A DNA stretch of 64,000 nucleotides, taken from the NCBI GenBank assembly GCA_021613375.1, contig CM038702.1, positions 23,024,349-23,088,348 of the forward strand. The letters run 5' to 3'. Source of the stretch: Megaleporinus macrocephalus (lineage: Eukaryota; Chordata; Actinopteri; Characiformes; Anostomidae). A program made the translations under genes and the position numbers. Numbering within the stretch: position 1 is the stretch's first letter; each line of letters starts with the position of its first letter. The notes under the pieces were generated by a model. That model ran no database searches. It worked only from the letters and a program-made list of their open reading frames with translations, and had not been told where the DNA came from. Shown here piece after piece: positions 34,170 to 46,648 of the stretch.

Positions 34170-34885
34170 GTTCGCTCTGAGGAGCTCAGTGAATTCCAGC
34201 TTGGTACTGTGATAGGATGCCACCTGTGCAGCAAGTCTTGTTTTGAAATGTCCTCGCTACTAAATATTCCACTGTCAACTGTCAGTGGTATTATAACATA
34301 GTGGTATTATAATTATAGTGGAAGTGATTGGGAATGACAGCAACTCAGCCACATTGTGCGACAGAGTACAGAGTGCTAACTTGCTGCAGCCAATCGCTAC
34401 AGACCTCCAAACTTCATGTGATCTTCACATTCACTGAAGAACAGAGAGCTTCACGGAATAGGTTTCCATGGCCAAGCAGCTACATCCAAGCCTTACATTA
34501 CAGTGCAATGTGAAACATCACCAACAGTGCACAAAGCATCTCCATAAAGACATGGAGGAGCAAGTTTGGTGTTGAAGAACTTAACTGGCCTGAGACCTGA
34601 CCTCAACCTGATAGAACAGCTTTGAAATGAATTAGAGCGAAATCTGCAAGCCAGACCTTCTCGTCCAACATCAGTGTCTGACCTTACAAAGCGCTTCTGG
34701 AGAAATGGTCAAAAATTCCCATAAACACACTTCTCAACCTTGTGGAAAGCCTTCCCAGAAGAGTTGTAGCTGTCATAGCTGCAAAGGGTTGGGCCGACAT
34801 CGCATTAAACCCTATGGATTAAGAATGGGATATCACTCAAGTTCATATGCCTGTAAAGGCAGACGAGTGAATACTTTAGCCACTT
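34170..34885 (+). mobile_element. Tc1-like transposon relic with large internal deletion
   Basis: The plus strand carries a decayed Tc1-type transposase: an ELSEFQ...VIGCHLC-like start (from about 34187), STVSGII-like and GMTATQP helix-turn-helix blocks, SIATDLQTS and FHGRAA-like pieces to about 34515. It then jumps to VHKASP-like, FGVEELNWPE-like, PDLNL and NTLLNLVESLPRRV blocks. The DNA between, which would encode the first catalytic aspartate region, is missing at about 34520. Several frameshifts and stops are present. Terminal repeats are not clear. Confidence 0.8.
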
Positions 34886-36879
34886 ATACTTTTGTAGATA
34901 GCCTCATTACAAGCATTTATATAGGCAGTAAGTAACTGTACGTATGTCATTGCATGTAAAAGCATCATATTTGATTAGAATAAACATAAATACAGTAAAG
35001 ATGAAACCAGAATTACCTTACACTATACAGTATATAATAACTTTGGTTTAAACTGGGCTTCCTTAAATAGAACAATAGAAATTATAAAACAAACATATAA
35101 AGTCATTAAATCAATCTTGATATTTGTATTTATTTTAGTATTGTTTTTATTTGCAATCACACAGAACAGATCAAATAATCAAATAAAATCAGCATTTGTT
35201 TCTTATTTTTCTGTTGGGAGGTGGCTGTCAAACTAAAAATATTTACAGCATTCATATATTTACTTAGCAAAGCTATATGTTACTAGTTGTGTACTGGGTA
35301 GCATCTTTGAGTTCTGCTGATAATTAGCAGAAATTGTCACTATAGAAATATTTGGTACAGGCATTGTGATTGTTTTAGTAGTGACAAAATGGAACGTTTA
35401 ATTATTTATATCAGTATCAGTGATGCATGTATTAACAAGTCATATATTTGCACATGCATTTTTAAGTTGTTTATTTAGGTATCTACACTATAATTGGGTA
35501 TTTCTATCATCTAATACTTTTTACTTTCACTCAGCACATTTTCAAAACGGGTAACGGTTCATTTTCAAAATCGTTATTTTAATTTTAACAGCGAATTACA
35601 TTCAGGCACTTCAAGACTGCAGCAGCATTGAGCCAACTCTTAAAACACACACAGTTAACGGCCTTCATTTACTGATAAATGACTCCACTTTATTATAAAC
35701 AATACCGGCAGAGATAAAGGGACATGCCAGATAACATCATTTACTTCATTTTGAGTAGCTGCAGCTTACAGCAATATGAAGATCATGAAGTTCAATTCAG
35801 TACACCTGTAGGCCAAGGAGGGGCAACCTGGGGGAACTCAGAGTGAGTAATTCATCACTGCAGTAAGAATTCTTTAATAAATTCAATAAAAAATAAAAAG
35901 TTGTATCATATTTTGCAATGGAAATTGGAATATGCAAAAAGCAAATCTCAGCTTCATGCTCTTTTACACCACAAAAAACATAGTTTTAGTTTTTCATTCT
36001 TTTAATGCTTCTTGAAACTGTTTAATTGCGAACCAAATCACAAAGAAAATGCAGTTACAGCGCAGGACGTATAGAAAACATTTCTGTGAGCTTTTCTTCG
36101 AGTTTATCTGTCAGGTTCTTTCCTGCTCTTTCCTTCTCACTCATCTTTGTCAAAACATGATTAATATTAGAGCATTTAGACTCTTTCAGGGATTGTCCAA
36201 GAGTCAACCCCCATGTGTTGGAGTTGAAGAATCAATACTTGTAGAATCGACTCCCCATCACTATCTTACTTTAAGGACTTAAAGGATTTAGCAGGGTCAA
36301 CAAATACAAACACCTGTAGAATGAAATTGTGAAAGTCAGTTACAGTATATAGGAAATATGATTGTATTTTGGGATGGACATATTCTTTGTTTATCTGGTA
36401 CAATAAAAATCACATTTGTTTTAATCTCAGTAGAGATTCCAGCAATGAACCTTTTTTGGGGTCTAGATAAATGTATTTTGTTGATGGTGCATGCAGTTCT
36501 AATATGAGCTATTCTATATGCTCAGATTCATGTATAATGGTGCTTGAACCCTTTATAATTCTTTATATTTTTACATAAATATTACCTAAAACTTTACCAG
36601 CCCTAAAAGTACCAAGAACCAAATTAAACTAATGTGATAAAAATACTAAACCTGGTCATTATTGATAAACGTAATGAAACTTTCAATAACTTTCTATAAT
36701 ATAATGAAACATTACCAGTAACTGTTGCTTTCTCCTACACATCAGCTTGCAGGAATTTTAGCGCATTGCTTTGTACATTACTTTGTACAAAGCTTCAATT
36801 CTGTAATGTTAGTGGTTATGTTAGTCATGTTTCCTTACATGAATGGTTCGTTTCAGGTGATTCTACAAAATTTCTATTG

Positions 36880-37265
36880 GATTAAGATCAGGACTTTGAC
36901 TTGGTCATTGTAAAACATTAACTTTATTTTATTTCAACTGTTAAATGGTGGAATGACTTTTGTGTTTAGGGTCATTGTCTTGCTGCATTGAGATTTAGCT
37001 CACAGACAGATGTTCTAACATTTTCCTTCAGAATTTGTTGGTATAACTCAGAATTCATTGTACCATCAATGATTGGCCTAGATGTAACAGACACAAACTA
37101 TAATACTACCACCACTATGTTTTACAGATGGAATGAGGTTGTTATGCTGGAATGCAGTGTTTTCTTCTCTCCAAACATATCACTCCTCATTTAAATCAAA
37201 AAAAGATATGTTTTGACTCATCTATCCACAAACCATTGTTGCAATTGCCCTTTCCACATGATCGT
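36880..37265 (-). mobile_element. Tc1-like transposase relic (catalytic region)
   Basis: Minus-strand frames show WIDESKHIFFF-like (position of the first catalytic Asp), YVWREENTAFQHNNLIPSVK and HSGGSI blocks, with many stops. These fit fish Tc1 transposases (DETKIELFG, VKHGGGSIM). Confidence 0.75.
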
Positions 37266-38682
37266 CGCTAAACTGCAAACTCCAAACAGCACTGCCATGC
37301 ACATCATTGCTGTTCAGTGTTCTCCTGATAGTGGACTAATGAACATTAGCATTAGCCAATGTGACAGACTCTTACATCATGTCCTTTAGTCTGCTGATTA
37401 TAATTGAGCAGTTACATTTGTGCCCTGATAAATGAATCTGCATTGTGTGCAATCGCACTTAGTGATTAAATGGCTCTGCACTCATTGTTAACATTAGACT
37501 GATATGGGCTGATATTAATATTTAGACGATGCAAGGTCAACATTGCATTTGATTACATATGTAATATAACAATAACAGCAGAGACACTGCTATTGACCTT
37601 AGTGGAGCTGATAAGATGTTATAATATTCTTTCCAGTCTGTAGTCTCTGTAATATTTTTTAATTCACACATACTTACAGCACTGTGCCAATGTTGTAGGC
37701 ACCTGAGTAAATTATATTTAAGAAGCCAATAAAATGGGATGTATGTAAGTGTTTATTAGCTGAAAAACTAACTTTAGAATAGTTCAAATACATTTTTCAG
37801 GCACTCTAAATGGTTCAGGCAAAAAATTGCCAAATTCTCTTAGGGGCTGCATGCCAAATAATTATTCCAGAGTGTTCTGAAAGTAACAACACATGGCATG
37901 TGTGTCTCTTTTATGTAAATGTGTTATAGTTGTAATGTAATTGTAATTGTAATGTTAACTAACTAAAATACCATTATGTATCATTACCTTATCATTACAA
38001 TTATGTACCATTACCCTAGGGTTTGAAGTGTTCATATTTATTTTGTTACCATTAAAAATTGTAATGATTTGCTTGGAAGTGTATCTTATCCAATTAACAG
38101 AACATAAAAGCTTGAACACACCTGATTACAAGTGTTTTGTTGTTTTTCTGGGTGAATATATTGTAAGGCTTATACCAATAACTTGCATTTTTTTGCTTAG
38201 TTTTGCAAAACAGAAAAAAACAGGACTGAAAAATACATATAAGATTGCTCTTTGCAATCTTTGCATTTCACTCCTAACTGTATATATGTATAGTATATTT
38301 ATATTCTATATTCTATTTTTATATTCTATTTTATATACCACCCCCTTATCTCACATTCTGTGTACACCTACATTCTATATATTTATTTATATACCACCAC
38401 ATGCACAATAACCTCAAATTGTTAGTCATTTCTGTTTTGCACTTTATGTAAATAATAATGTATTTTAATAATGTATGTATATCTGCACAATGACAATAAA
38501 GTTGAATCTAATCTAAGAATCTAATCTAAATGTACAAAATATGCCATAACTTGGTCAATTGTAATTATTTTTTGTTTCCGCAACAACCAAACAGTCGTTT
38601 TGAAGTTAAATGTGTGGAATTGTCCCAATAAATAATCTAAACATTTGCGCAATAGAGTGATTGCTGAATTTGTCTGCTTTTA

Positions 38683-38697
38683 CCACCAGATGGCGCT
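38683..38697 (+). promoter_or_regulatory. CTCF-like binding motif, plus orientation
   Basis: The plus strand reads CCACCAGATGGCGCT, a full match to the CTCF core CCASYAGRKGGCRSY. It lies between SFMBT2 and ITIH5, 9.5 kb from the other CTCF-like motif and pointing the opposite way. Confidence 0.65.
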
Positions 38698-39113
38698 GAA
38701 CACCATCATTTATTTTCTTAAGAAGAAGAGAGTTGAGGGTTGATCTGAGCTTATCGTAGGCACGTGAGCTTACCCCCACGCCCACACATGCACGTGCAAT
38801 AAAAAGTCAAGATGTTCAAAACATTGGTATCAATTGACTGACTTAAAATAATAATTTCTTCTCTTTAGTATTTTATTATATATTACTCCCAGCCATACTA
38901 ATCATACACTGTTTGCAGGTGTGTGTGTGTGGGTGTGTGGGTGGGGGTATGGGTGTGAGTTAGGGAGTCAGATCAAAGCTAGACATTCCTGACCTTGGAA
39001 CAATAGAGAGCTATTTAGACTGGGTGTGGGGAGTGCTGGTGTGTTTGTGCATGCGTGTGTTAGGCCAGTACAAGAGAGACAGAGGCAAAATTCATCACTT
39101 CCTCCTTTGTGTG

Positions 39114-39118
<5 letters not shown>

Positions 39119-39163
<45 letters not shown>
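39119..39163 (+). repeat. (GT)n microsatellite
   Basis: About 22 GT units, followed by GTGCGTGCGTATGTGTGCGT. Confidence 0.95.
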
Positions 39164-39167
<4 letters not shown>

Positions 39168-41894
39168 CGTATGTGTGCGTAAGGCCGTAAGCTAGTGTGT
39201 TTCCACATAAATGGCTATTTAGGGTAAGGAGTTATAATTAAACAAGAGAATCAAAAGTGTAGTCTCTATCTGCAGACCCCCTATTAGCCCTTCTGCTGGC
39301 AGAATGGAGGTCTAGTTGGATATATTTAGTTATTTAAAAAAAGAAAAGGATATATTTTATTATTTAAAAAAATAACACTTTTAAAAGATTAGCCAGAACC
39401 CTGTAGGCTCTGTGTGTGAGAAATGTTGTGACTCTATATTAAGCTGCTAGCGAGCAGTAAGTTGTGAGAGGGGTGGGGTGAGAACGTCCTGCTGTTAAAT
39501 CATCTCTCCACAAAGAGGATCCTGAGTTAAAACAGACAGTACAACTGCAGTTGTCTTCAGATCAGATGTTATACAATTGTCACAATAAAGACGAGCATAT
39601 AATTACAGTGTTGTTTAGTGTTTTTAACTATGCTGAGTCGCTTGCTTTTATTTTATTTGTTGTTTGTCACGACCGGCTCGTGTGGCCTTTGTGAGTCTAT
39701 TTGCGGGCATTCAGTCTGTTTTCTCTCTTTGTTGTGGTTATGTGCAGGTACATGATTTACCATGTGGGCCCAGTATACACCAAGCCAGCATAGTGAGGGA
39801 CATTCAGGGTCTCTTCAGCACTCTTCGCCTGAATTCACATAAAAAAGTTTGCGAAAACTTTTAGTAAAACTTTGTGGGGGGCGGGTGCCATCTTTTCTAC
39901 TGTTTTTAAAACCGGGAGATGGGTTGCTTCTTTTGTAGTTTTATTTACTTTTGTTTTCAGGGTTAGTTAAATAATCCTGCAGTTCTCTGGTTTGAAACAG
40001 TGTCCAATGTTTGGTCTGGCAGAGGTCTGTTGGTGCCTGAGCCTAGACCAGGTCATAACACTTTGTGCAAATCATACATATTTCCATCTAACTATATTCC
40101 AGCAACGTTACTGAAAACTATGTAGTTCAACAGCAGGAAACTGTATTTTATGACTACTTGTAATGAAGGTTTAAAACTAAACTGTATTCAGTGCTTTCAT
40201 ACAGAGACAGACACAGCAATCACACTGCTGAGTAAACAAAGGCAGAGTTGTGTACATGTGTAAGAGGTAATATACTTCATGAAATCTTGATTAATTAGTG
40301 AATCTTTGCTATCAAGCAGATATTGACTGGCAGTTAATGATGTAATGCATAATTTGTTTTTGTTCGGTTAGGTCTGTTTGTATTGTCTGGCCCTTATTAA
40401 AAAAACAACAACATGTGACTACATTAATTGTCAATGTACTGAGAGAAATGTTGTGGATTAATGTAAAAAATACATTGTTAGCCACAATCACCAAAAAACA
40501 AGGGAGAAGCATTTGATAAAAAAAATCAAACATGGTATGTTTTGGTTCCATTACATCAAGTTCTATTTTTTAGTCTTTATTAAAACCACTCATACTTTGA
40601 CCCACTGTCAAAATATTAGGAGTTTTCATCTGAGTAAAACATTGCGTCATGAAAATTGTGTTAAACATTACAGTATTAATACAAAATAACTTTGCTGGCC
40701 CAAACAAATATGCTTTAATCTGGGGTTTTCTATTAGATTGCAATTTAAATATAAAGGCACTGTATAACAAAACAATCATCTAATCTTCTAAGTGACTAAG
40801 AATTATGTGGCTTAATGTGTTTATTTCTTAGTAAATAAGATTTTTTATGTAAATCAAATCACATTGTGGGGAGTCATGCAGAAATCTAGACAACTCCAAA
40901 TGATTCACCTGATAGCTACATTAATATAAATCTGATGCAAGAACAGACACTATTGTGTTTGCCTATTGTTGCCAGATGAACAGATGTGTTCTAATATACA
41001 GACTTTGTTTTTTTAATATTATACTTTGATGAAATTTCATTGAACCCCATTCTCATTTTTACACAATTAAATAAAATTGTATCCATTAAGTAAAATACAA
41101 AACCACAGTATGCTTTCAGCTTTCAGTTCTTATAAAAAACAAAGCCTTTTGCTTGAAGGCCATACTTGAATTCAAAGCTTTGACAGCTGTGGAGAATCAC
41201 ACAGAAACATCTGCACTGGATTCTACTGACAAATGTGAAATCAATGAGAATGTATTAGGCATGGTTCAATTTCAGTGCCTGGGATGATTCACATTGTAAA
41301 AATCTTAGCAATCTGGCTCTGGGATATCAGCCCACATTGTTTTGCAGATGGTGCTACTGTTATAGATTTATAGAAATATTTTGAACATTTGGATAATGTT
41401 TACTTGTTTAACTGAAATCATGGACAGCAAATTAGTCAACAAAGGACCAATAACAAAGTCTGGTAATGTGTATTAAATATCCTGATGGGTTCAGAACATT
41501 CAGAACAGAATTCTGCATTAGGGGACTGAGAAAGATCTGGCTCTTAAAGAGTTGATAAAGCAAAAAATAATGAATTTGCATTGTTCCCTTTATCCCAATT
41601 GTAATCATATAGCAAAGACATGTTTAATGTATGAAGTTTGCTTCTTTAGTTTTACACATTTGCACAGTCCACATTTCACTTTATGGTAATTATAGTTTCA
41701 TGTAAAAAGTCAAGACCTAGAATGGAAGTGGCCGCGACCAAGACCAGGTTAAAATTTTTTTGAGTATATATATTTCTTATTATAGATGTTACAAAATACT
41801 TTTACATAGGATTGTAGCACCAGTGCATGACTAAAACTAGGCCTTTGGTCAAATGTATTATTTATATTATTCACAAAACAGGTCTAAGCCTTGA

Positions 41895-42035
41895 TACTAC
41901 TATCACCATGTTTCTCAACTGGAATGCAGTGATTTGCTTTTTCTAGACACAATGCTTCTCATTTAAACCAAAATGTTTTTATTTTAGTCTAATTCATCTG
42001 CAAAACATTTTTCCAATGGTCTTCTGGCTTGTGCT
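41895..42035 (-). mobile_element. Tc1-like fragment, same family as 36.9-37.3 kb
   Basis: The sequence ACTACTATCACCATGTTTCT, CTGGAATGCAGTG and CTTCTCATTTAAACCAAAA matches the corresponding part of the 36.9-37.3 kb relic and continues a little further (ACATTTTTCCAATGGTCTTC). Confidence 0.7.
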
Positions 42036-42039
42036 AGGC

Positions 42040-42410
42040 TTCTCGACTTGGTTGTTCTTTCTTGAGACTTGACTTGACACTTGCCTGAACTTGAGACTCA
42101 GCTTGAGACTTGCTATTACTGACCTGGAATCAAAATTTAAATTAGCCTTTAGTAACTCAGGATATGAATCAAGACTTACCTGTACTGAATTGGGGCTTGA
42201 CTCAAGATATGCCTTTACTGACTTGAAACATGCTTGCACTGACTTAGAATTTAACTTCAGACTTGCCTGAATGGACTCAGAGCTTCAATTGAGACTTGCC
42301 TGTTCTGACTTGGGACTTGACTTAAGACCTGTACTGACTTGCTCCTTAACTTGAGACATGCTTGTATTGAATTGGGACGCCTGTATTGACTCTCAGGATT
42401 TAGTGCCTTG
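42040..42410 (+). repeat. Degenerate minisatellite, about 32-bp unit
   Basis: About ten diverged units of the type ACTTGAGACTTGCCTGTACTGACTTGG abut the Tc1 fragment. Open frames on the minus strand reflect the repeat. Confidence 0.8.
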
Positions 42411-43859
42411 TGCTCTTCTCTGAGAGTTACCATTCTGGTGAGATGAGGTTTCATCAAAACAGCAATATATTTAATGTAAAAATGTGGACTAATACAATAA
42501 ATGAGGCCTATTAACTAAACTCGTAGATGTAGTGCTGGATTCCAGATTTCAGAGGACAGCCAACTGGCCAAAACTTGACATGTTTCTTTGATCAGTGTGG
42601 GAACAATGTGTGGAAACACTGTGCTCAGCTGTGTGTGTATGTGCGTGGGTGTATGTGTCTGCTTTTTCTTCACAGTTGTTGTGTATGCTCATATTTTCCT
42701 GTAGTACATGCTGTATTTTACACCCTCACCCCCTTCCTCCTCCCATCTGTGAGCTGATGAGGAATTTCCCTGTAATTATTGGGGGGAGAGTCAGAGAGAG
42801 CAAAACTGAGCCAAATAAAGCTTTAGTTGTGCAGTTATTTATATTTTTTTAAATTGACTGACAGCTGTGTTCGCCTGATATTGTGTCAAGTAAAATGAAC
42901 AGAGGTGGATTCTCAGAACCTTCTAGAAAATCTGAGAACAATATGTCCATTTCTCTTCTACTTTGTGTACTTGTACTAAAACTAAAATAAGCATTGTAGT
43001 AATACTAATTTTATTGTTAAGTTTTGGTTGGAAACAGAAAAGATGCTTCTTAAAATACCCAAAATGTTTCAAGGATCAATTTTAATTTTAATTTTATGTA
43101 TCAAAATTATAGATATATCACAGAGGGGGTTATTGGCAGTTGATAGAGTTGGACAATAGTAATGGCTAATCTGTGTCAGGACGTATTACTGAAAAAGTCA
43201 CTGTAAAACTGCTACATACACAGTATAACATATGTTAATGTCTAATGTTGAAAATAAAACATGCAATGTCTTTTACAACTATAAATATGTGTGTTTAATC
43301 TAGAGTGGGCAAGAACTGTTCATGTGCATTTCTTTTAGCTCAGTGTTTTCATAATACTAGGGTCCTATATGATATTATTATAGTAGTGGGATTACCCTCT
43401 TTTTATTTATTTCTTTTTCAACTGCCTTGCTCTGATAGCTGGATTTTATTATTGAAATGTATGCAACAGTACAACAACTTCCATATGCAGAATGTTCATG
43501 AATAACTGGAGCCAATTTTTTAAGTACTTCGGCACTTGTTTGTGTGTAAATAAATACCTGGAGCTCAGTATACTGAGTATACTGAGGTCAAACTGTTTAC
43601 AATGCAAATATAGATACATAGAAATAAAAAAAATATGCATAAATTATTGTTATTATTGGGGATAATTTTACCCAATTCATTGTTTAATGTCTCTAAATAA
43701 ATGATTAACCACTGGGTAAACAAGAAATGAACAAGATTATATATTTTCAATCTTCTGCACACATTTTATATGCATCATTGTTGTTTGGGGTCGGTATGGC
43801 CACAGGCTGTTTTGGCTGTATGAAACTGAGGTCACTATTTATAATCTTCAAAAAACTTC

Positions 43860-44860
43860 CCTCTTCACTCTTTACCCCCTGCCTGTGTTTTGTGTTACAG
43901 CAGGCCTGGGCTGGGCATTTCTTGCTGCCTGTTGAAGTGGCAAAATAAAAAGGGCTTTGCCCATGAGCACAATGTGTTCTGTGTGTTCCTCTCCTTCAAC
44001 GCCACAGTGGTATCAGAAGTAGGAAAGCACAACCAAGCAGTGAGAATTTTAGGAGTGCTGGGCAGAAGACAACAAAGGTTTGACAGCTGGAGCCTGCAGT
44101 ATTGCAGCTGACATGCATCCATCTGCTTTGATGGTGATGATGTCAGTACTTTGCATAGCTGCAATGGTAACCCCACAAGAAGGCTGGACATGGGCCATCA
44201 CCGCAACAAAGCTGTGGTTGGCAACAAAGAAAAAAGCACCATGGGTGCTTGTAGCTCTGCTGCTGGAATTACATGATGATCTAGGGGCATTGACCGCTGG
44301 CCCTCTAATGATGCTTTAAGCAGGTGCTGGCAGGATGGGTGGCCAAATATCTGCTCCTGGAGAGGCGGAGGCTTGAGGGAGAATTGTTTAGCATGCTGGT
44401 GGCAGAACTGAGCATCATGGTACAGCTGATGTACCCAGCATTTGAAAAGGCTGTAAAGGAGGCACTGGAACATTTCCTGAACTGCTGCAAGAGTAGCAAA
44501 GACGTCATGCGTAGTCTGCCACGCCACTCGCAATTCAGGCAGGTGTTCTATAGCATTCCATACAGGATGTGTGCATTCTTGAGTGAGACTTCCCTGTGGT
44601 AGCTAGGGCTGTGCTGAACCTGGGACACACAAGACTGGTAGCTGTGGCTATCGACAGTGCCGAGGCAAATAGCTGCCACACCCAGATTGAAGTACAAAGA
44701 CGAGCCACTGTGCCAAGGACATGGCCTTGAGAGGGGACTGGGGCAACTATCACAGAGGATTTGTGATCTTGTGCAGTTGTGTTGGTTGGGACTCTGTGAA
44801 CCCCAAGGGCTTTATTCAGATATTATGGATCACCAGGACAGCTGACCCTTGGAGGCTATG
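43860..44860 (+). mobile_element. Possible LTR-retrotransposon fragment (U5, primer-binding site, decayed gag-like DNA)
   Basis: An AATAAA (about 43945) is followed by a pyrimidine-rich end CTCCTTCAACGCCACA and then TGGTATCAGAAGTAGG (44008-44023). That has the form of a retroelement primer-binding site complementary to a tRNA 3' end (compare TGGTGTCAGAAGTGGG in fish elements). The next 840 bp are more GC-rich than the surroundings and split into several 60-110-codon plus-strand frames, such as one at 44324-44602 with LLLERRRLEGELF and a predicted helix. I do not recognise a domain. A second LTR was not found. Confidence 0.35.
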
Positions 44861-46628
44861 TTACATAATAGACATTCTGTAGGTATAACACATTGTTAGC
44901 CTTATAAACCTTATAATCCTTATTATAATCCTTTGCCAGAAGTTTAATTGCTGTGTTGTTATTATTATTGTACTATTTTCCTTCAAGCAACAGCAGACTG
45001 GAGTCTGTCCACTGCACCTGTCACTCCTATTTTGAACTGACCTCGTTTTGTGTGTGGGTGTGTGCTAGTGTGTGTATGTGAAAGACATTGCTGAATACCG
45101 ATGGTCAGTATGGTTTAGGTCCAGGAAAAAATGAGTCAGCAGTAGATTTATTATCCCCTTAAGCTTTCCCTTTCTCTTTTTCACTCTCTTTCTGTTATTT
45201 CTATATTTCTCCCCCCTGTCCCTTTATATGTCCTTGTGTCTGTCTTTCTCTTTCTGTTATATTCTGTGCTGTGAACAGTGGATTGAAGCAAATTGTTTTG
45301 TATCTGAATTATATCAATGTACTATATCACTGCAGTATCATCTACGTCAATAGTAAGATTGTCTGTGTTGAATATCTATGAATGCAATGATAAAACAGAG
45401 ACACTTTTCATTTCAGCACAGAATCTTCCCACAGAGTGTGTACATGTGTGTGTGTGTATATGTGTGTGAGTCATCACAGTGACCTAGAGGGCCAGAGAAC
45501 TCCATTACATTCTATTGGGAATATCTCTCTCTCCCTCTTTGTTCTCCTCTTTTCTCCTCATCCCCTTTTTACATCCTCCCCCACTCATGGCCCACTGCCA
45601 ATCACTCACAAATCATCCATTTATCCAGCTCGGGCTCTGACATTTGGAGCTTGTTTCCAGAAGCTGATGTTATGGAGAATTGGAGTAGTGGCACTGCCCT
45701 CACTGTGCGTATGTGTGTGTGCATCAGGGGCACAGTTTAGACAATCTGTGAAGCATGACATTAGTTTGAAGTATTAATGCAAGAATTGTGGCATCAGTGG
45801 AGACAATCATGGATGAAAGCTTTAAGTAGAGACAGCATGCTCACCTGCAGTTAAAGGAAGACTCCAGCGTTTGTCAATTACCATTAAATATCATTCTGAA
45901 GCATTTCTCTCTACTTTGAAAACAAAAACAGACTCAAAAATTACATGTAAATGTGATCCAATAGGATGTTATTGGACATTTGCTGAATTTTCTAAATAAT
46001 AAAGAAGTCTTACTAAAGCAGTTCTGAAGATGTGTTCAACTTTTCAACACAGTAAATAAAGTAGTCCCAGTTATACTTGTTTTTTTTCTTGTAGTGGATG
46101 CTACAGCACATAGAATGCACCAGTGAGAGTACCAATGAACATCAAGCTCAAATGCATGTTGCTCTACATGTGTGGATTTAATGAAGTAAAACATTTAAAA
46201 CAATTCAGTGAGTTTAAGATGTTTGGTGTCAGCTGAATGCTTCTTTATGAATAAAGACTGAACTGGGAATGCTGGCTGAGCATTAGCTTCTGTCTGCTCT
46301 CAATTTAGGCTTGACCTCTCAATTAGATTGACCTATATTGGTGTAAATTTCAAGCCATACTTCATAACATGATAATAGCAAAATACCGGGTGCAAGCACA
46401 TGTTAATGTTGAATACCATTGTTGTGCACATTCTCATTAACAGCAGTGATTTCTAATTTCTTTATGTGGTGCGCATTTGTTACAACCAGAGCCAGTGAAC
46501 ATTGTACCCACATCTCTGTGCTGGTAACAATACTCCAAAAAATGATTCCCTCTGTAAACCTAGTATTATCCCAGAATATACTGTATTTGAGTAAAAATAA
46601 ACGGCAGGTGGTCTCTGATGCTGAATCC

Positions 46629-46648
46629 TATTCTATTCTATTCTATTC
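46629..46648 (+). repeat. (TTCTA)4 repeat
   Basis: Four TTCTA units. Confidence 0.9.

Noticed and set aside
45480..45500. Third CTCF-like motif (CCTAGAGGGCC)
   Set aside because: The first three core bases and one later base do not fit; much weaker than the two reported sites.
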